DNA of 48,474 nt. Source: Thermoplasmatota archaeon (GTDB taxonomy: Archaea; Thermoplasmatota; E2; DHVEG-1). The stretch is taken from positions 1 to 48,474 of the forward strand of contig JAJISJ010000002.1 of assembly GCA_022848765.1 (NCBI GenBank), read 5' to 3'. Positions 17,889-26,020 of this stretch are shown one piece after another; the first letter of the stretch is position 1; every line of letters begins with the position of its first letter. The notes below the pieces were generated by a model. It had not been told where the DNA came from. It did no database searches and saw nothing but the letters and a program-made list of their open reading frames with translations. A program made the translations under genes and the position numbers.

Positions 17889-18571
17889 AAAATAAAATGA
17901 GAATATTTGCTCTAATAATATTTTTTGGATCAATCTGGGGTTTTTCAGAAATTTTTATAGGATCATTTCTAGCGGACCAAGAACTACCTTATGGAATAAT
18001 TATGACAGGTTTTTTCGCAATGATTTTCTTAACACTTAGTAGAATTATTTATAATCAAAAAGGTATGCAAATAGCAATTGGAATAACAGCAGGTGCTCTA
18101 AAATATTTTAATCCATTTGTTGGAGGTAATGTTTGTAGTGCAATTGCAATAATGGCTGAAGGATTAGTATTTGAATTGATATGGAATTATTTTATGAATT
18201 ATGATTTTTCTCAACTAAAATCTATAAAAATGAAAATAAGTGTTGGAATATTTACGTCCTATATGGTTTATGTTTCAGGATTCATTTTAACACAGATTTT
18301 AACACCTTTGATTTATTCAAACTTTTATTTTGAAAATTTAATATCTTTTATGCCTCAAATTTTTTCAAAAGGATTATTTGCAGGAATTATTGGAGGTCTA
18401 TCTATTCCGATAGCATTTTCATTAAGTAATATTAATTTATCATTAAAAGATAAAATATATTATCGTGAGGGACGCCTAAGGATAAATAGACTATTTTATC
18501 CAACTACATTCGGAATTTCTGCAATTTGCTGGATAATTGTATTAGCAAATTGGTATATTTTTATATCATAA
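17885..18571 (+). CDS. Polytopic membrane protein of unknown function, in the tungsten-enzyme operon
   Basis: A 228-residue protein with six to seven predicted TM helices (about 7-28, 35-55, 60-78, 82-105, 118-145, 155-178 and 205-226). Conserved-looking polar positions include GSIWGFSE, KYFNPFVGGN with a Cys, and AIMAEGLVFELIW. Size and helix pattern resemble S components of ECF transporters, but I see no family signature that settles this. It is coupled by ATGA overlap to the SUOX-like protein and lies 19 bases before the ferredoxin. Possible roles are a membrane anchor, a tungstate or substrate uptake protein, or an electron-transfer partner. Confidence 0.7.
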   Translation: MKNKMRIFALIIFFGSIWGFSEIFIGSFLADQELPYGIIMTGFFAMIFLTLSRIIYNQKGMQIAIGITAGALKYFNPFVGGNVCSAIAIMAEGLVFELIWNYFMNYDFSQLKSIKMKISVGIFTSYMVYVSGFILTQILTPLIYSNFYFENLISFMPQIFSKGLFAGIIGGLSIPIAFSLSNINLSLKDKIYYREGRLRINRLFYPTTFGISAICWIIVLANWYIFIS

Positions 18572-18590
18572 AAAAAATTGAGGGAATAAT

Positions 18591-19040
18591 ATGAAAAATT
18601 CTGGTAAAGTCAGAGTACTTAAATTCTATGATGAAAGATGTAATGGTTGTTTAGAATGTATGAAAGCCTGTTCAATGATACATTTCAAAACTAAAGAAGG
18701 TGGTGAAAAATCCGCAATTAAGATAAATAAAATAAATAAAAAATTTATAATGAATGCCTGCGATCAACGAGGTTTATGCCTTGATATGTGTCCTGTCGGA
18801 GCATTAAAAAGGAAAAAAAGTAGTATTGTATGGCTAGATAAAAAAATATGTATTGGTTGCCAAGCATGTATAGGTTTTTGTCCAATAAATGCTATGAGAA
18901 AATCAAAAGACAGAATTGAACCTTTTAAATGTATAAGCTGCGGTGCATGTATACGAGTTTGTCCAGAAAAAGCCCTTGAATTTATTGAAAAAGATATTAA
19001 TGATATTAAGGAAATTGTTTACCATAAACAGGGAGTATAG
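18591..19040 (+). CDS. Polyferredoxin electron-transfer subunit of the AOR-type enzyme
   Basis: A 149-residue iron-sulfur protein with four cluster motifs. They are C17-C20-C23-C27, a second motif with C57, C63 and C67, C87-C90-C93-C97, and C114-C117-C120-C124. The second motif reads CxxRxxCxxxCP, so Arg replaces the usual second Cys and this site may hold a [3Fe-4S] cluster or a non-Cys ligand. It precedes the catalytic subunit by three bases, as the small subunits of WOR/BamB-type enzymes do, and should pass electrons between the tungsten site and a partner. A GAGGGA site precedes the ATG. Confidence 0.9.
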   Translation: MKNSGKVRVLKFYDERCNGCLECMKACSMIHFKTKEGGEKSAIKINKINKKFIMNACDQRGLCLDMCPVGALKRKKSSIVWLDKKICIGCQACIGFCPINAMRKSKDRIEPFKCISCGACIRVCPEKALEFIEKDINDIKEIVYHKQGV

Positions 19041-19043
19041 ATA

Positions 19044-21359
19044 ATGTTAGAAGGACAAATACCAATTGAAGATTATGAATCAGGAAATACAAAAAACAAA
19101 TGGAATTTAAATAAAATCAAGTTAGAACATAAAACAATTAGCGAATATAACTATATTAAAAAGGATATTCAAAAGGGATACGCCAATCGAACATTATATA
19201 TTAATCTAAATGAAGGAATCATTAAAGAGAAAAAAGTCACAGAAGATATGAAAAAACTTTTCACTGGTGGAAGAGGATTTGGATTAAAATTATTGTGGGA
19301 TTCAATTAAATCCAATACAAGATGGAATAGTAATGAAAATGAACTAATTATCACAACTGGTCCTTTATGTGGAACCACCCAATACCCTGGCTCTGGTAAA
19401 TCACTTTGCCTCACTATTTCTCCATCAACAGATATTATTTGTGATAGCAATGTTGGTGGATTTTTTGGCCCTTATTTAAAATTTGCAGGTTTTGATGCTG
19501 TTGAAATTCAAGGTAAAGCTAAAGAAGATGTTATAATTATAATTGATGGAGAAAAAGGGAAAATTTCTATTGAAACAGCTCCTCTTGAAGAAACTAATTC
19601 ACATATGATTAGTCAACAGTTAACGCAAATGTATTCTTCAGAAGACGATGATAAATCCAGACAAAAAATTTCTATTGTGTCTGCTGGAATGGGAGCTGAA
19701 AATAGTTATTGGGGTTGTCTTAATTTTTCATTTTATGATATTCGTAGAAAAATTCCTCGTTTAAAACAAGCGGGTAGAGGAGGATTAGGGACAGTTCTGC
19801 GAGATAAAAAAATTAAAGCTATTTTAACTAAGGTTGAGAAATTTGATGGTGTTTCAAATAATCCTGCTGATTCCGTAACTCTTGCAAAAGTTGGAACTAA
19901 ACTTCACAGAGAAATTAGGGATCTGGATAGATATCAATGTAATATGCGAGCTGTGGGTACTGTTCATTTAGTTGAAATAATGGATGAATATGATTTATTA
20001 CCAACTGAGAATTATAGATTTGGTAGTTTTCCTAAGGCATCTAAGTTATATTCACAAAATTTTTATAAGCTTTTTACAAAAATAATTCCTGATGGTTGCT
20101 GGCATGGTTGCACAATGGCTTGTGCAAAAACAGTTGATCACTTTACTGTTATGACAGGACCATATAAAGGAGAAAAAGTAACTGTTGATGGTCCAGAGTA
20201 TGAAACTGTTGGATGTGGATCAAATATGAGCATATGGGATCCTTTATGGGTTTTAGAATTTAATTTCTATTGTGATACATATGGTTTAGATACGATTTCT
20301 ACAGGAACCTCAATAGCATTTTATATGGAGATGTATGAATATGGTATTTTAAATAAAAAAAGATGTGATGGGATTGAATTATGTTTCGGTAATGCTGAAG
20401 CAGTTTTAGAAGTCATACATAGAATTGCAAGTGGGGATAAAGGTGAATTTATAAGTATTGCTAGTAAGGGTATTAGACGAGTGAAAGATTGGTTGATTAA
20501 AAATAATTGGGGAGATATTGGAATAATTGAAGATTGTGGAATGGAAAGTAAAGGTCTTGAATACTCTGAATATGTAACTAAAGAATCTCTAGCTATGCAA
20601 GGTGGCTATGGTTTAACTTTAAAGGGACCACAACATGATGAAGCATGGTTAATATTTATGGATATGGTAAATAATTCAATTCCAACTTTTAAAGATAAAG
20701 CAGAAGCATTGCATTACTTTCCAATGTGGAGAACATGGTTTGGATTAAATGGACTGTGTAAATTACCTTGGAATGACGTTGAACCTAGTAATAATCCTAA
20801 AACTGATGATCCGTCAAAAGTTCCAGAACATGTTCAAAATTATGTTGATTATCAAAATGCTGTAACTGGTTGGAACGTAGATAAAGAAGAATTAATTTTG
20901 CAAAGTGAGCGATGCTATAATTGGCAAAGAGCTATGAATGTTTGGCTAGGAAGAGGTTCAAGAAAAGATGATTGGATTCCTTATAGATCTATGGGCCCTG
21001 TTACAGTGATGGAATATATCTCAAGAAGAGAACGATATGATAAATATTTGAATGAAAAAATTGGAATTTCTGAAGGAAAAATTGAAAAAATGAAAATCGA
21101 GGAAAAAATAAAAATAATTTATGATTATAGACAGGATCAATATCAAAAACTATCTGATGCAGTTTATTATCGACGTGGATGGACACCTAATGGAGTACCA
21201 ACTCCGAATAAAATGAAAAAATTAGGTTTCACGGATCCTAAGATGTTAAAAATACTAAAAGATAAAATTATTACGGATGAAAAAGCTGGACTAAATATTT
21301 GGGGCGGAAAATATAATAATAAAGAAAAAAACCCAAATGATGGAATAAAATATTGGTAA
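19044..21359 (+). CDS. Tungsten-type aldehyde:ferredoxin oxidoreductase family catalytic subunit (BamB-like)
   Basis: A 771-residue AOR-superfamily protein. A roughly 48-residue N-terminal extension precedes the AOR N domain (YANRTLYINLNEG, GGRGFG). Later motifs are AGRGGLGTVLRDKKIKAI for pterin binding, DGPEYETVGCGSN, and GPQHDEAW. The [4Fe-4S] ligands appear as C352, C356 and C360 in CWHGCTMAC plus C572 in GLCKLPW. The CxxxCxxxC spacing differs from the CxxCxxxC of classical AOR. The partner ferredoxin and the larger size favour a BamB/WOR-like heteromer over single-subunit AOR. The substrate (an aldehyde, an aromatic acyl-CoA, or another) cannot be read from sequence. Confidence 0.88.
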   Translation: MLEGQIPIEDYESGNTKNKWNLNKIKLEHKTISEYNYIKKDIQKGYANRTLYINLNEGIIKEKKVTEDMKKLFTGGRGFGLKLLWDSIKSNTRWNSNENELIITTGPLCGTTQYPGSGKSLCLTISPSTDIICDSNVGGFFGPYLKFAGFDAVEIQGKAKEDVIIIIDGEKGKISIETAPLEETNSHMISQQLTQMYSSEDDDKSRQKISIVSAGMGAENSYWGCLNFSFYDIRRKIPRLKQAGRGGLGTVLRDKKIKAILTKVEKFDGVSNNPADSVTLAKVGTKLHREIRDLDRYQCNMRAVGTVHLVEIMDEYDLLPTENYRFGSFPKASKLYSQNFYKLFTKIIPDGCWHGCTMACAKTVDHFTVMTGPYKGEKVTVDGPEYETVGCGSNMSIWDPLWVLEFNFYCDTYGLDTISTGTSIAFYMEMYEYGILNKKRCDGIELCFGNAEAVLEVIHRIASGDKGEFISIASKGIRRVKDWLIKNNWGDIGIIEDCGMESKGLEYSEYVTKESLAMQGGYGLTLKGPQHDEAWLIFMDMVNNSIPTFKDKAEALHYFPMWRTWFGLNGLCKLPWNDVEPSNNPKTDDPSKVPEHVQNYVDYQNAVTGWNVDKEELILQSERCYNWQRAMNVWLGRGSRKDDWIPYRSMGPVTVMEYISRRERYDKYLNEKIGISEGKIEKMKIEEKIKIIYDYRQDQYQKLSDAVYYRRGWTPNGVPTPNKMKKLGFTDPKMLKILKDKIITDEKAGLNIWGGKYNNKEKNPNDGIKYW

Positions 21360-21382
21360 TTATTATAAATATTTAATATTAT

Positions 21383-21979
21383 ATGAAATATAATAATTTT
21401 AATGAAATAAGAAATATACTATTTAATTCTAGTGTTGGTATTGCTGGATTAGGAGGTCTTGGATCAAACGCAGCAGTATCTCTCGCTCGTGCTGGAATAG
21501 GTCGTTTAGTATTAATCGATTTTGACATAATCGAAGAAGAAAATCTAAGTAGGCAATATTATTTTCTCGACCAAATTGGTAAGAGTAAAGTAGAAGCGAT
21601 TGAAGAAAATATTAAAAGAATAAATCCAGAGATTGAATTAGAATTACATAAATTAGAATTAAAAAAGGGATCTATGTCAGAATTATTTTCTAATGTAGAT
21701 GTAATAATTGAGGCATTAGATGATGCTAAAATAAAAACAGAGTTTATTGAGGAAATATTATTAACACTTCCAAATAAATCAATTGTATCAGCATCAGGAG
21801 TTACAGGTTATGGAAATTCAGATAGACTTGAAACAAAAAAATTAGGTAAATTATATTTATGCTATGACGCTAAAGCATTATCGAGTGAAGACGATATGCT
21901 TTATGCCCCGCGTGTTTGTTTAATTGCTAATTGGGAAGCAAATTTAGCAATCGAAATATTATTGGATGAAAGTCAATGA
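21383..21979 (+). CDS. thiF: Short E1-like adenylyltransferase, ThiF family 2
   Basis: A 198-residue ThiF/MoeB/HesA-type enzyme that adenylates the C-terminal Gly of a ubiquitin-like sulfur carrier. The Rossmann site is GLGGLGSN (22-29), followed by the E1 signature IDFDIIEEENLSRQ and EALDDAKIK. It is shorter than MoeB and lacks the paired CxxC zinc sites and rhodanese domain, which fits the roughly 200-residue ThiF family 2. The carrier gene overlaps its stop as ATGA. Position behind the AOR gene suggests dithiolene sulfur for tungstopterin; a thiamin role is the alternative. Confidence 0.85.
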   Translation: MKYNNFNEIRNILFNSSVGIAGLGGLGSNAAVSLARAGIGRLVLIDFDIIEEENLSRQYYFLDQIGKSKVEAIEENIKRINPEIELELHKLELKKGSMSELFSNVDVIIEALDDAKIKTEFIEEILLTLPNKSIVSASGVTGYGNSDRLETKKLGKLYLCYDAKALSSEDDMLYAPRVCLIANWEANLAIEILLDESQ

Positions 21980-22176
21980 CAATAGAAGTGAATGGTAGAA
22001 AAATTGATTGGATTGAGAATGAATCTGTAACAAAATTGTTAAAAAGAATGAAATACACCTTTCCATTGGTTGTTGTAAAAATAAATGATAAAATTGTTTT
22101 AAGAAGTGATTTTAAAATAAAAGTTATTCCTGATAATTCAAATATTGATGTTATACATATGATAAGTGGTGGATAA
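21976..22176 (+). CDS. ThiS/MoaD-like sulfur carrier protein
   Basis: A 66-residue ubiquitin-like protein ending in the required Gly-Gly (HMISGG). The pattern MTIEVNGRKIDW, VTKLLKRMKY, VVVKINDKIVLRSDF, then DVIHMISGG is typical of ThiS, and MoaD is possible. It overlaps the E1 gene by four bases, so the two are made together. It is the last gene of the island and is followed after 15 bases by the convergent UbiA gene. Confidence 0.88.
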   Translation: MTIEVNGRKIDWIENESVTKLLKRMKYTFPLVVVKINDKIVLRSDFKIKVIPDNSNIDVIHMISGG

Positions 22177-22191
22177 AAAATAATTTAATAT

Positions 22192-23115
22192 TCATACTAT
22201 TGAATTCGAAACTGTTATAATCGAAAAACTTATCGCAAATAAAAAATAAGTCAAATACATTAATGTCCATGCAGAAGTATTTTCAAGAAATTTCCTTTTT
22301 GAATTATCTCTAACCATTAAATAAAATATTAAATACCCCGGAATAGAAAAAATAGTTAAAAACCAATAATAGGATTCAAATATACCATTATTAATTAATA
22401 TTGGAATAATAATAAATGGAAAAAATAGAAATGGAAAAGAAATGACTGCAGCTTTTTTATTTCCAAAAGTATTAATTAGAGTATGGGCTCCATTTATTTT
22501 ATCAGCTTCTTTATCAATTATATCTTTTGTAATAGACCCGCCAATTAAAAATAACATTGAAATAAATCCAATAGATATTGGCAACAATTGCAAATTATAA
22601 TTAAAAACACTCCAAGATGCTAAAACTCCTAAAAAACCTCTAGGGATTGCTACCCATAATTGATTAAAAAATAAGAAATTTTTCATTCTTGGAGGAATTG
22701 AGTATGTTATTGTAAAAATTGAAATGAATACCACATATAAGGTAAAAACCATATTTATTAATGTTGAAAGATATAATGCAGATAGATATAATATTATTGA
22801 AAGAATGCAGGCTTCTTTTATACTTACAAATCCTTGCGGAATGGGTCTATATGATTTTGAGATCATATCTGATTTAATATCTGAAGCTTGGTTTAATGAA
22901 TTTGAAGCTGCATTTAATATTGATAAGCATAAACTTGCTGGTAATATTGTATTCCAAAATACTGAATATATATCATATCTTCCTAAATAATAAAAACTTG
23001 AAATCATTATAGATATCGAGACAATAATTGGAGCTAATAATGTAAAAGGTCGAATTAAACTAATAAATCCTTTAACTCGATTTATAAAAATTGGTTTAAA
23101 CAAATAATAAGTCAT
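22192..23115 (-). CDS. UbiA-family prenyltransferase, possibly DGGGP synthase
   Basis: A 307-residue integral membrane protein with eight to nine TM helices. The first Asp motif is N75-xxx-D79-xxx-D83, followed by SYRPIPQGFVSIKEA. The second is KDIIDKEADKINGAHT. Both are diagnostic of UbiA enzymes that condense a prenyl diphosphate with an acceptor. In archaea the most common member is geranylgeranylglycerol-phosphate geranylgeranyltransferase of ether-lipid synthesis, and the RPIPxG form fits; other acceptors cannot be excluded. No ribosome-binding site is present; a TTTATAAT lies about 25 bases upstream. Confidence 0.88.
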   Translation of the reverse strand: MTYYLFKPIFINRVKGFISLIRPFTLLAPIIVSISIMISSFYYLGRYDIYSVFWNTILPASLCLSILNAASNSLNQASDIKSDMISKSYRPIPQGFVSIKEACILSIILYLSALYLSTLINMVFTLYVVFISIFTITYSIPPRMKNFLFFNQLWVAIPRGFLGVLASWSVFNYNLQLLPISIGFISMLFLIGGSITKDIIDKEADKINGAHTLINTFGNKKAAVISFPFLFFPFIIIPILINNGIFESYYWFLTIFSIPGYLIFYLMVRDNSKRKFLENTSAWTLMYLTYFLFAISFSIITVSNSIV

Positions 23116-23158
23116 AAAAATATGTTTAGTATTGTTAGATTATAAACATTATTTAACA

Positions 23159-23207
23159 ATCCTTATCAATTTAGTAAAATAAACTAAATATTAAAATAAA
23201 TAAGGAT
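23159..23207. repeat. Nested inverted repeat in a divergent intergenic region
   Basis: ATCCTTAT (23159-23166) pairs with ATAAGGAT (23200-23207). Inside them ATTTAGT (23169-23175) pairs with ACTAAAT (23183-23189) around a seven-base loop. The element lies between the start of the UbiA gene and the start of thpR. It could be a regulator site or a leader hairpin. Confidence 0.4.
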
Positions 23208-23255
23208 ATTTGTATTCTTAAAATAATAAAAATTTTGAAAAAAGGATGAAAAATA

Positions 23256-23834
23256 ATGTCAGAATTCAGAGGATTTATTGCAATAGACATCAATACTAAT
23301 AATAATATTGAAAAATTTGTGAAAGAGTTAAAAAATTCAGGTGCAATTATTAAGCTAGTTGAATTAAAAAATATTCATATAACAATAAAATTTCTTGGCA
23401 AAATAAGTGATAATATTATAGAAAAAATCGAAGATATTATAAAAAATGCTACAAATAGTATTCAACCTTTTCAAATTAAACTAGAAGGAACAGGTGTTTT
23501 TCCAAATCAGGATTATATAAAAATTATTTGGATAGGTATAAAAAAAACAGAAATTCTCAAAAATATTACTAAAAAAATTGAATATGGTTTAAATAATTTA
23601 AATTTTGTAAATAAAACGCAAGAATTTTCTCCCCATATCACAATTGGCCGAGTTAAATCTGCTAAGGATAAGGATAAAATATTAGAAATAATTGAAAAAT
23701 ATAAAAATACAAAATTTTCAGAAATTTTAATTGATTCAATAAAACTAAAAAAAAGTGAATTAACTTCAAAAGGACCAATTTATACAGATTTAATTAAAGT
23801 AGATTTTAATAAAGGAGTTGATAAATGTAACTAA
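23256..23834 (+). CDS. thpR: RNA 2',3'-cyclic phosphodiesterase ThpR (LigT family)
   Basis: A 192-residue 2H phosphoesterase. Its two catalytic motifs are HITIKFLG (H41, T43) and HITIGR (H127, T129), in the usual positions. The family opens 2',3'-cyclic phosphates and can ligate tRNA halves in vitro. The ATG has an AAAGGATGA site upstream. In many archaea thpR sits beside cca; here a PAP2-type gene lies between them, overlapping the end of thpR. Confidence 0.93.
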   Translation: MSEFRGFIAIDINTNNNIEKFVKELKNSGAIIKLVELKNIHITIKFLGKISDNIIEKIEDIIKNATNSIQPFQIKLEGTGVFPNQDYIKIIWIGIKKTEILKNITKKIEYGLNNLNFVNKTQEFSPHITIGRVKSAKDKDKILEIIEKYKNTKFSEILIDSIKLKKSELTSKGPIYTDLIKVDFNKGVDKCN

Positions 23835-24606
23835 TTATTGGTTATTGATTCTTGTTTTATCTAACTTAATATTATATTTAATTTTCGACCACCTGTTAAT
23901 TCCAGAAAAAAAATGGATGCACAATATAATTAAATTTTTTGAAAATTCAAAAATTTATTTAAAATATATGATAATAATTGTAATTGTTGTTTCCATACAT
24001 CTTATTGAAGTTAATATAATAGATCAAATAATAACTGATTGGATTGGAATAGATTTTGCGAACACAATACAGAATATTGAAGGAAATATTGTTTATAATT
24101 TTTCAAAATTATGGCAATCATTTTTCGTCTATTTTTTTGTAATAATCTATATAATTATTTATCCTTTTACACTTTGGTTTTCACCGTATTATTTTATTTT
24201 AAAAAAAAATAAAAAATCAATAGTGATCCTGGCATATGGTTTATTAATAATCTATATTTTTGCTATGCCATTTTATCTTTTTTTACCAGTAACTAATGTA
24301 TATACATTTTATAATCTAGATTCAACATTAAATAGTGTTATACCAAACATTGAAAGATTTTTTTATTTTACAACAACTCAAAATAATTGTTTTCCATCAT
24401 TACATGTAGCTATGTCAATATTAATAGCGCGTGCAGGATTATTAACAAAAAATAAATATTACTCATTTTTCTTAATTTTTTCAATGGTATCAGTTATAAT
24501 ATCTGTAATATATTTAGCAATACATTGGATAACAGATATAATATTTGGAATTATATTTGCTATTCTAGCAATACTCATATTGAATAAAACAATAACGGTT
24601 GATTAA
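23818..24606 (+). CDS. PAP2-superfamily membrane enzyme (inositolphosphotransferase-like)
   Basis: About 262 residues with six TM helices. The PAP2 catalytic motifs are CFPSLHVAMSI (S194, H196) and YLAIHWITDI (H236, D240), in the arrangement seen in Aur1/phosphatidylinositol-phosphotransferase-like members. It probably hydrolyses or transfers a lipid phosphate. The start is uncertain: TTG at 23818 is the only conventional start in a good position, but AAAGGAG ends right beside it, and the ATG at 23825 is out of frame and followed by a stop. An overlap of about 17 bases with thpR suggests coupling. Confidence 0.85.
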   Translation: MINVTNYWLLILVLSNLILYLIFDHLLIPEKKWMHNIIKFFENSKIYLKYMIIIVIVVSIHLIEVNIIDQIITDWIGIDFANTIQNIEGNIVYNFSKLWQSFFVYFFVIIYIIIYPFTLWFSPYYFILKKNKKSIVILAYGLLIIYIFAMPFYLFLPVTNVYTFYNLDSTLNSVIPNIERFFYFTTTQNNCFPSLHVAMSILIARAGLLTKNKYYSFFLIFSMVSVIISVIYLAIHWITDIIFGIIFAILAILILNKTITVD

Positions 24607-24609
24607 AAA

Positions 24610-25977
24610 ATGAATGAAATGGAAAAAATTGATAAAGAAGTAATAAAAAATATTACACCCACTAAGAAAGAATACTATGAACTAAATAAAACAATAAATA
24701 GAATAAAAAATTTAATTAATCAAGAAATTAAAATTAGAAAATTACCTGCAAAAATTGAATTAGTAGGATCCACTGCAAAAAACACATACCTAAGAGATAA
24801 TTTAGATATTGATATTTTTTTATTATTTCCAACATCATATTCCAAGATTAAATTTTCAAAAAACTCAATTCTCATTGGGAAAAAAATCCTTATAAATTCA
24901 GAAGAATCCTATGCCGAACATCCTTATATAAGAGGTTATTATGAAAATTATAAAGTTGAAATAGTTCCATGTTATAAAATTGAAAAAGCATCTCAAAAAC
25001 TTTCTGCAGTAGATAGAACACCTTTACATACAAAATATATTAGAAAAAAATTAAAGGAATATCAAAAAAATGAGGTACGTCTTTTAAAACAATTTTTAAT
25101 TGGTATAGGGTGTTATGGTGCTGAAGCAGATGTTGAAGGTTTCTCTGGTTATTTATGTGAAATATTAATATTAGAATTTAGATCATTTAAAGATTTAGTT
25201 AAAAAAGCATCTAGTTGGAGTTATGGTGAAAAATTTTCTATAGATAAGATAAACATTCCCTTATTTGATACCCCCCTTACATTTATAGATCCTGTTGATT
25301 ATGAAAGAAATGTAGCTTCCGCTTTATCAAATGAAAAATTTGAACTTTTTATTTTTGCATGCAAAAAATATATTGAAAAACCGAGTACGAATTTTTTCTT
25401 CCCTAATAAAATAATTCCTTGGTCAATAAAAAAAATCAAAAACGAAATTAAAAAACAAGATGCTTTATTCATTGGAGTTATATTACCCAAACCAGATATA
25501 ATAATTGAAAATTTATATCCACAAATAAGAAAAGCTGCAAAATCAATATCAGTTACATCAAAAAAATATGGATTTAAGATATCAGATGTTTTATATCATA
25601 TCGAAGAAATAAAAAATGAAATCTTTATCATATTAAAATTAGATAAAAAACCTCTTTCAGAAACATATGAACATATGGGACCACCTGTTAAACATAAAAA
25701 AAATGTTAAAAGTTTTTTTGAAAAATGGGAAAATAATAAAAAAACAATAAAAAAACCATATGAGAAAAATGATAGGATTTTTGTTGAAATAAAACGGGAT
25801 TATATTGATATTAAGGATTTTTTACGTAATAATCTTGATGAATTAAGTTTAGGAAAACATCTTGATAAAATTGATAACGAAAAAATATATATTGTTGATT
25901 ATGAAAAAATCATAACAGATAATCTTAGCTGTTTTTGGACGAAATATCTAGATGGAAAGATGAGATGGGAAAGATGA
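24610..25977 (+). CDS. cca: CCA-adding tRNA nucleotidyltransferase (class I, archaeal)
   Basis: A 455-residue class I CCA enzyme that builds or repairs the tRNA 3' CCA end without a template. The head has GSTAKNTYLRDNLDIDIFL with D66 and D68. The third carboxylate lies in YKVEIVPCYKI as Glu (E117), where Archaeoglobus has Asp. Downstream motifs SAVDRTPLHTKY, GCYGAEADVEGFSGYLCE and DPVDYERNVASALS match archaeal CCA enzymes over the full length. It starts three bases after the PAP2 gene. Confidence 0.95.
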   Translation: MNEMEKIDKEVIKNITPTKKEYYELNKTINRIKNLINQEIKIRKLPAKIELVGSTAKNTYLRDNLDIDIFLLFPTSYSKIKFSKNSILIGKKILINSEESYAEHPYIRGYYENYKVEIVPCYKIEKASQKLSAVDRTPLHTKYIRKKLKEYQKNEVRLLKQFLIGIGCYGAEADVEGFSGYLCEILILEFRSFKDLVKKASSWSYGEKFSIDKINIPLFDTPLTFIDPVDYERNVASALSNEKFELFIFACKKYIEKPSTNFFFPNKIIPWSIKKIKNEIKKQDALFIGVILPKPDIIIENLYPQIRKAAKSISVTSKKYGFKISDVLYHIEEIKNEIFIILKLDKKPLSETYEHMGPPVKHKKNVKSFFEKWENNKKTIKKPYEKNDRIFVEIKRDYIDIKDFLRNNLDELSLGKHLDKIDNEKIYIVDYEKIITDNLSCFWTKYLDGKMRWER

Positions 25978-26020
25978 ATTTTAATAATAAATCAGATGTA
26001 ATATTAAAAAAATTAAAACT

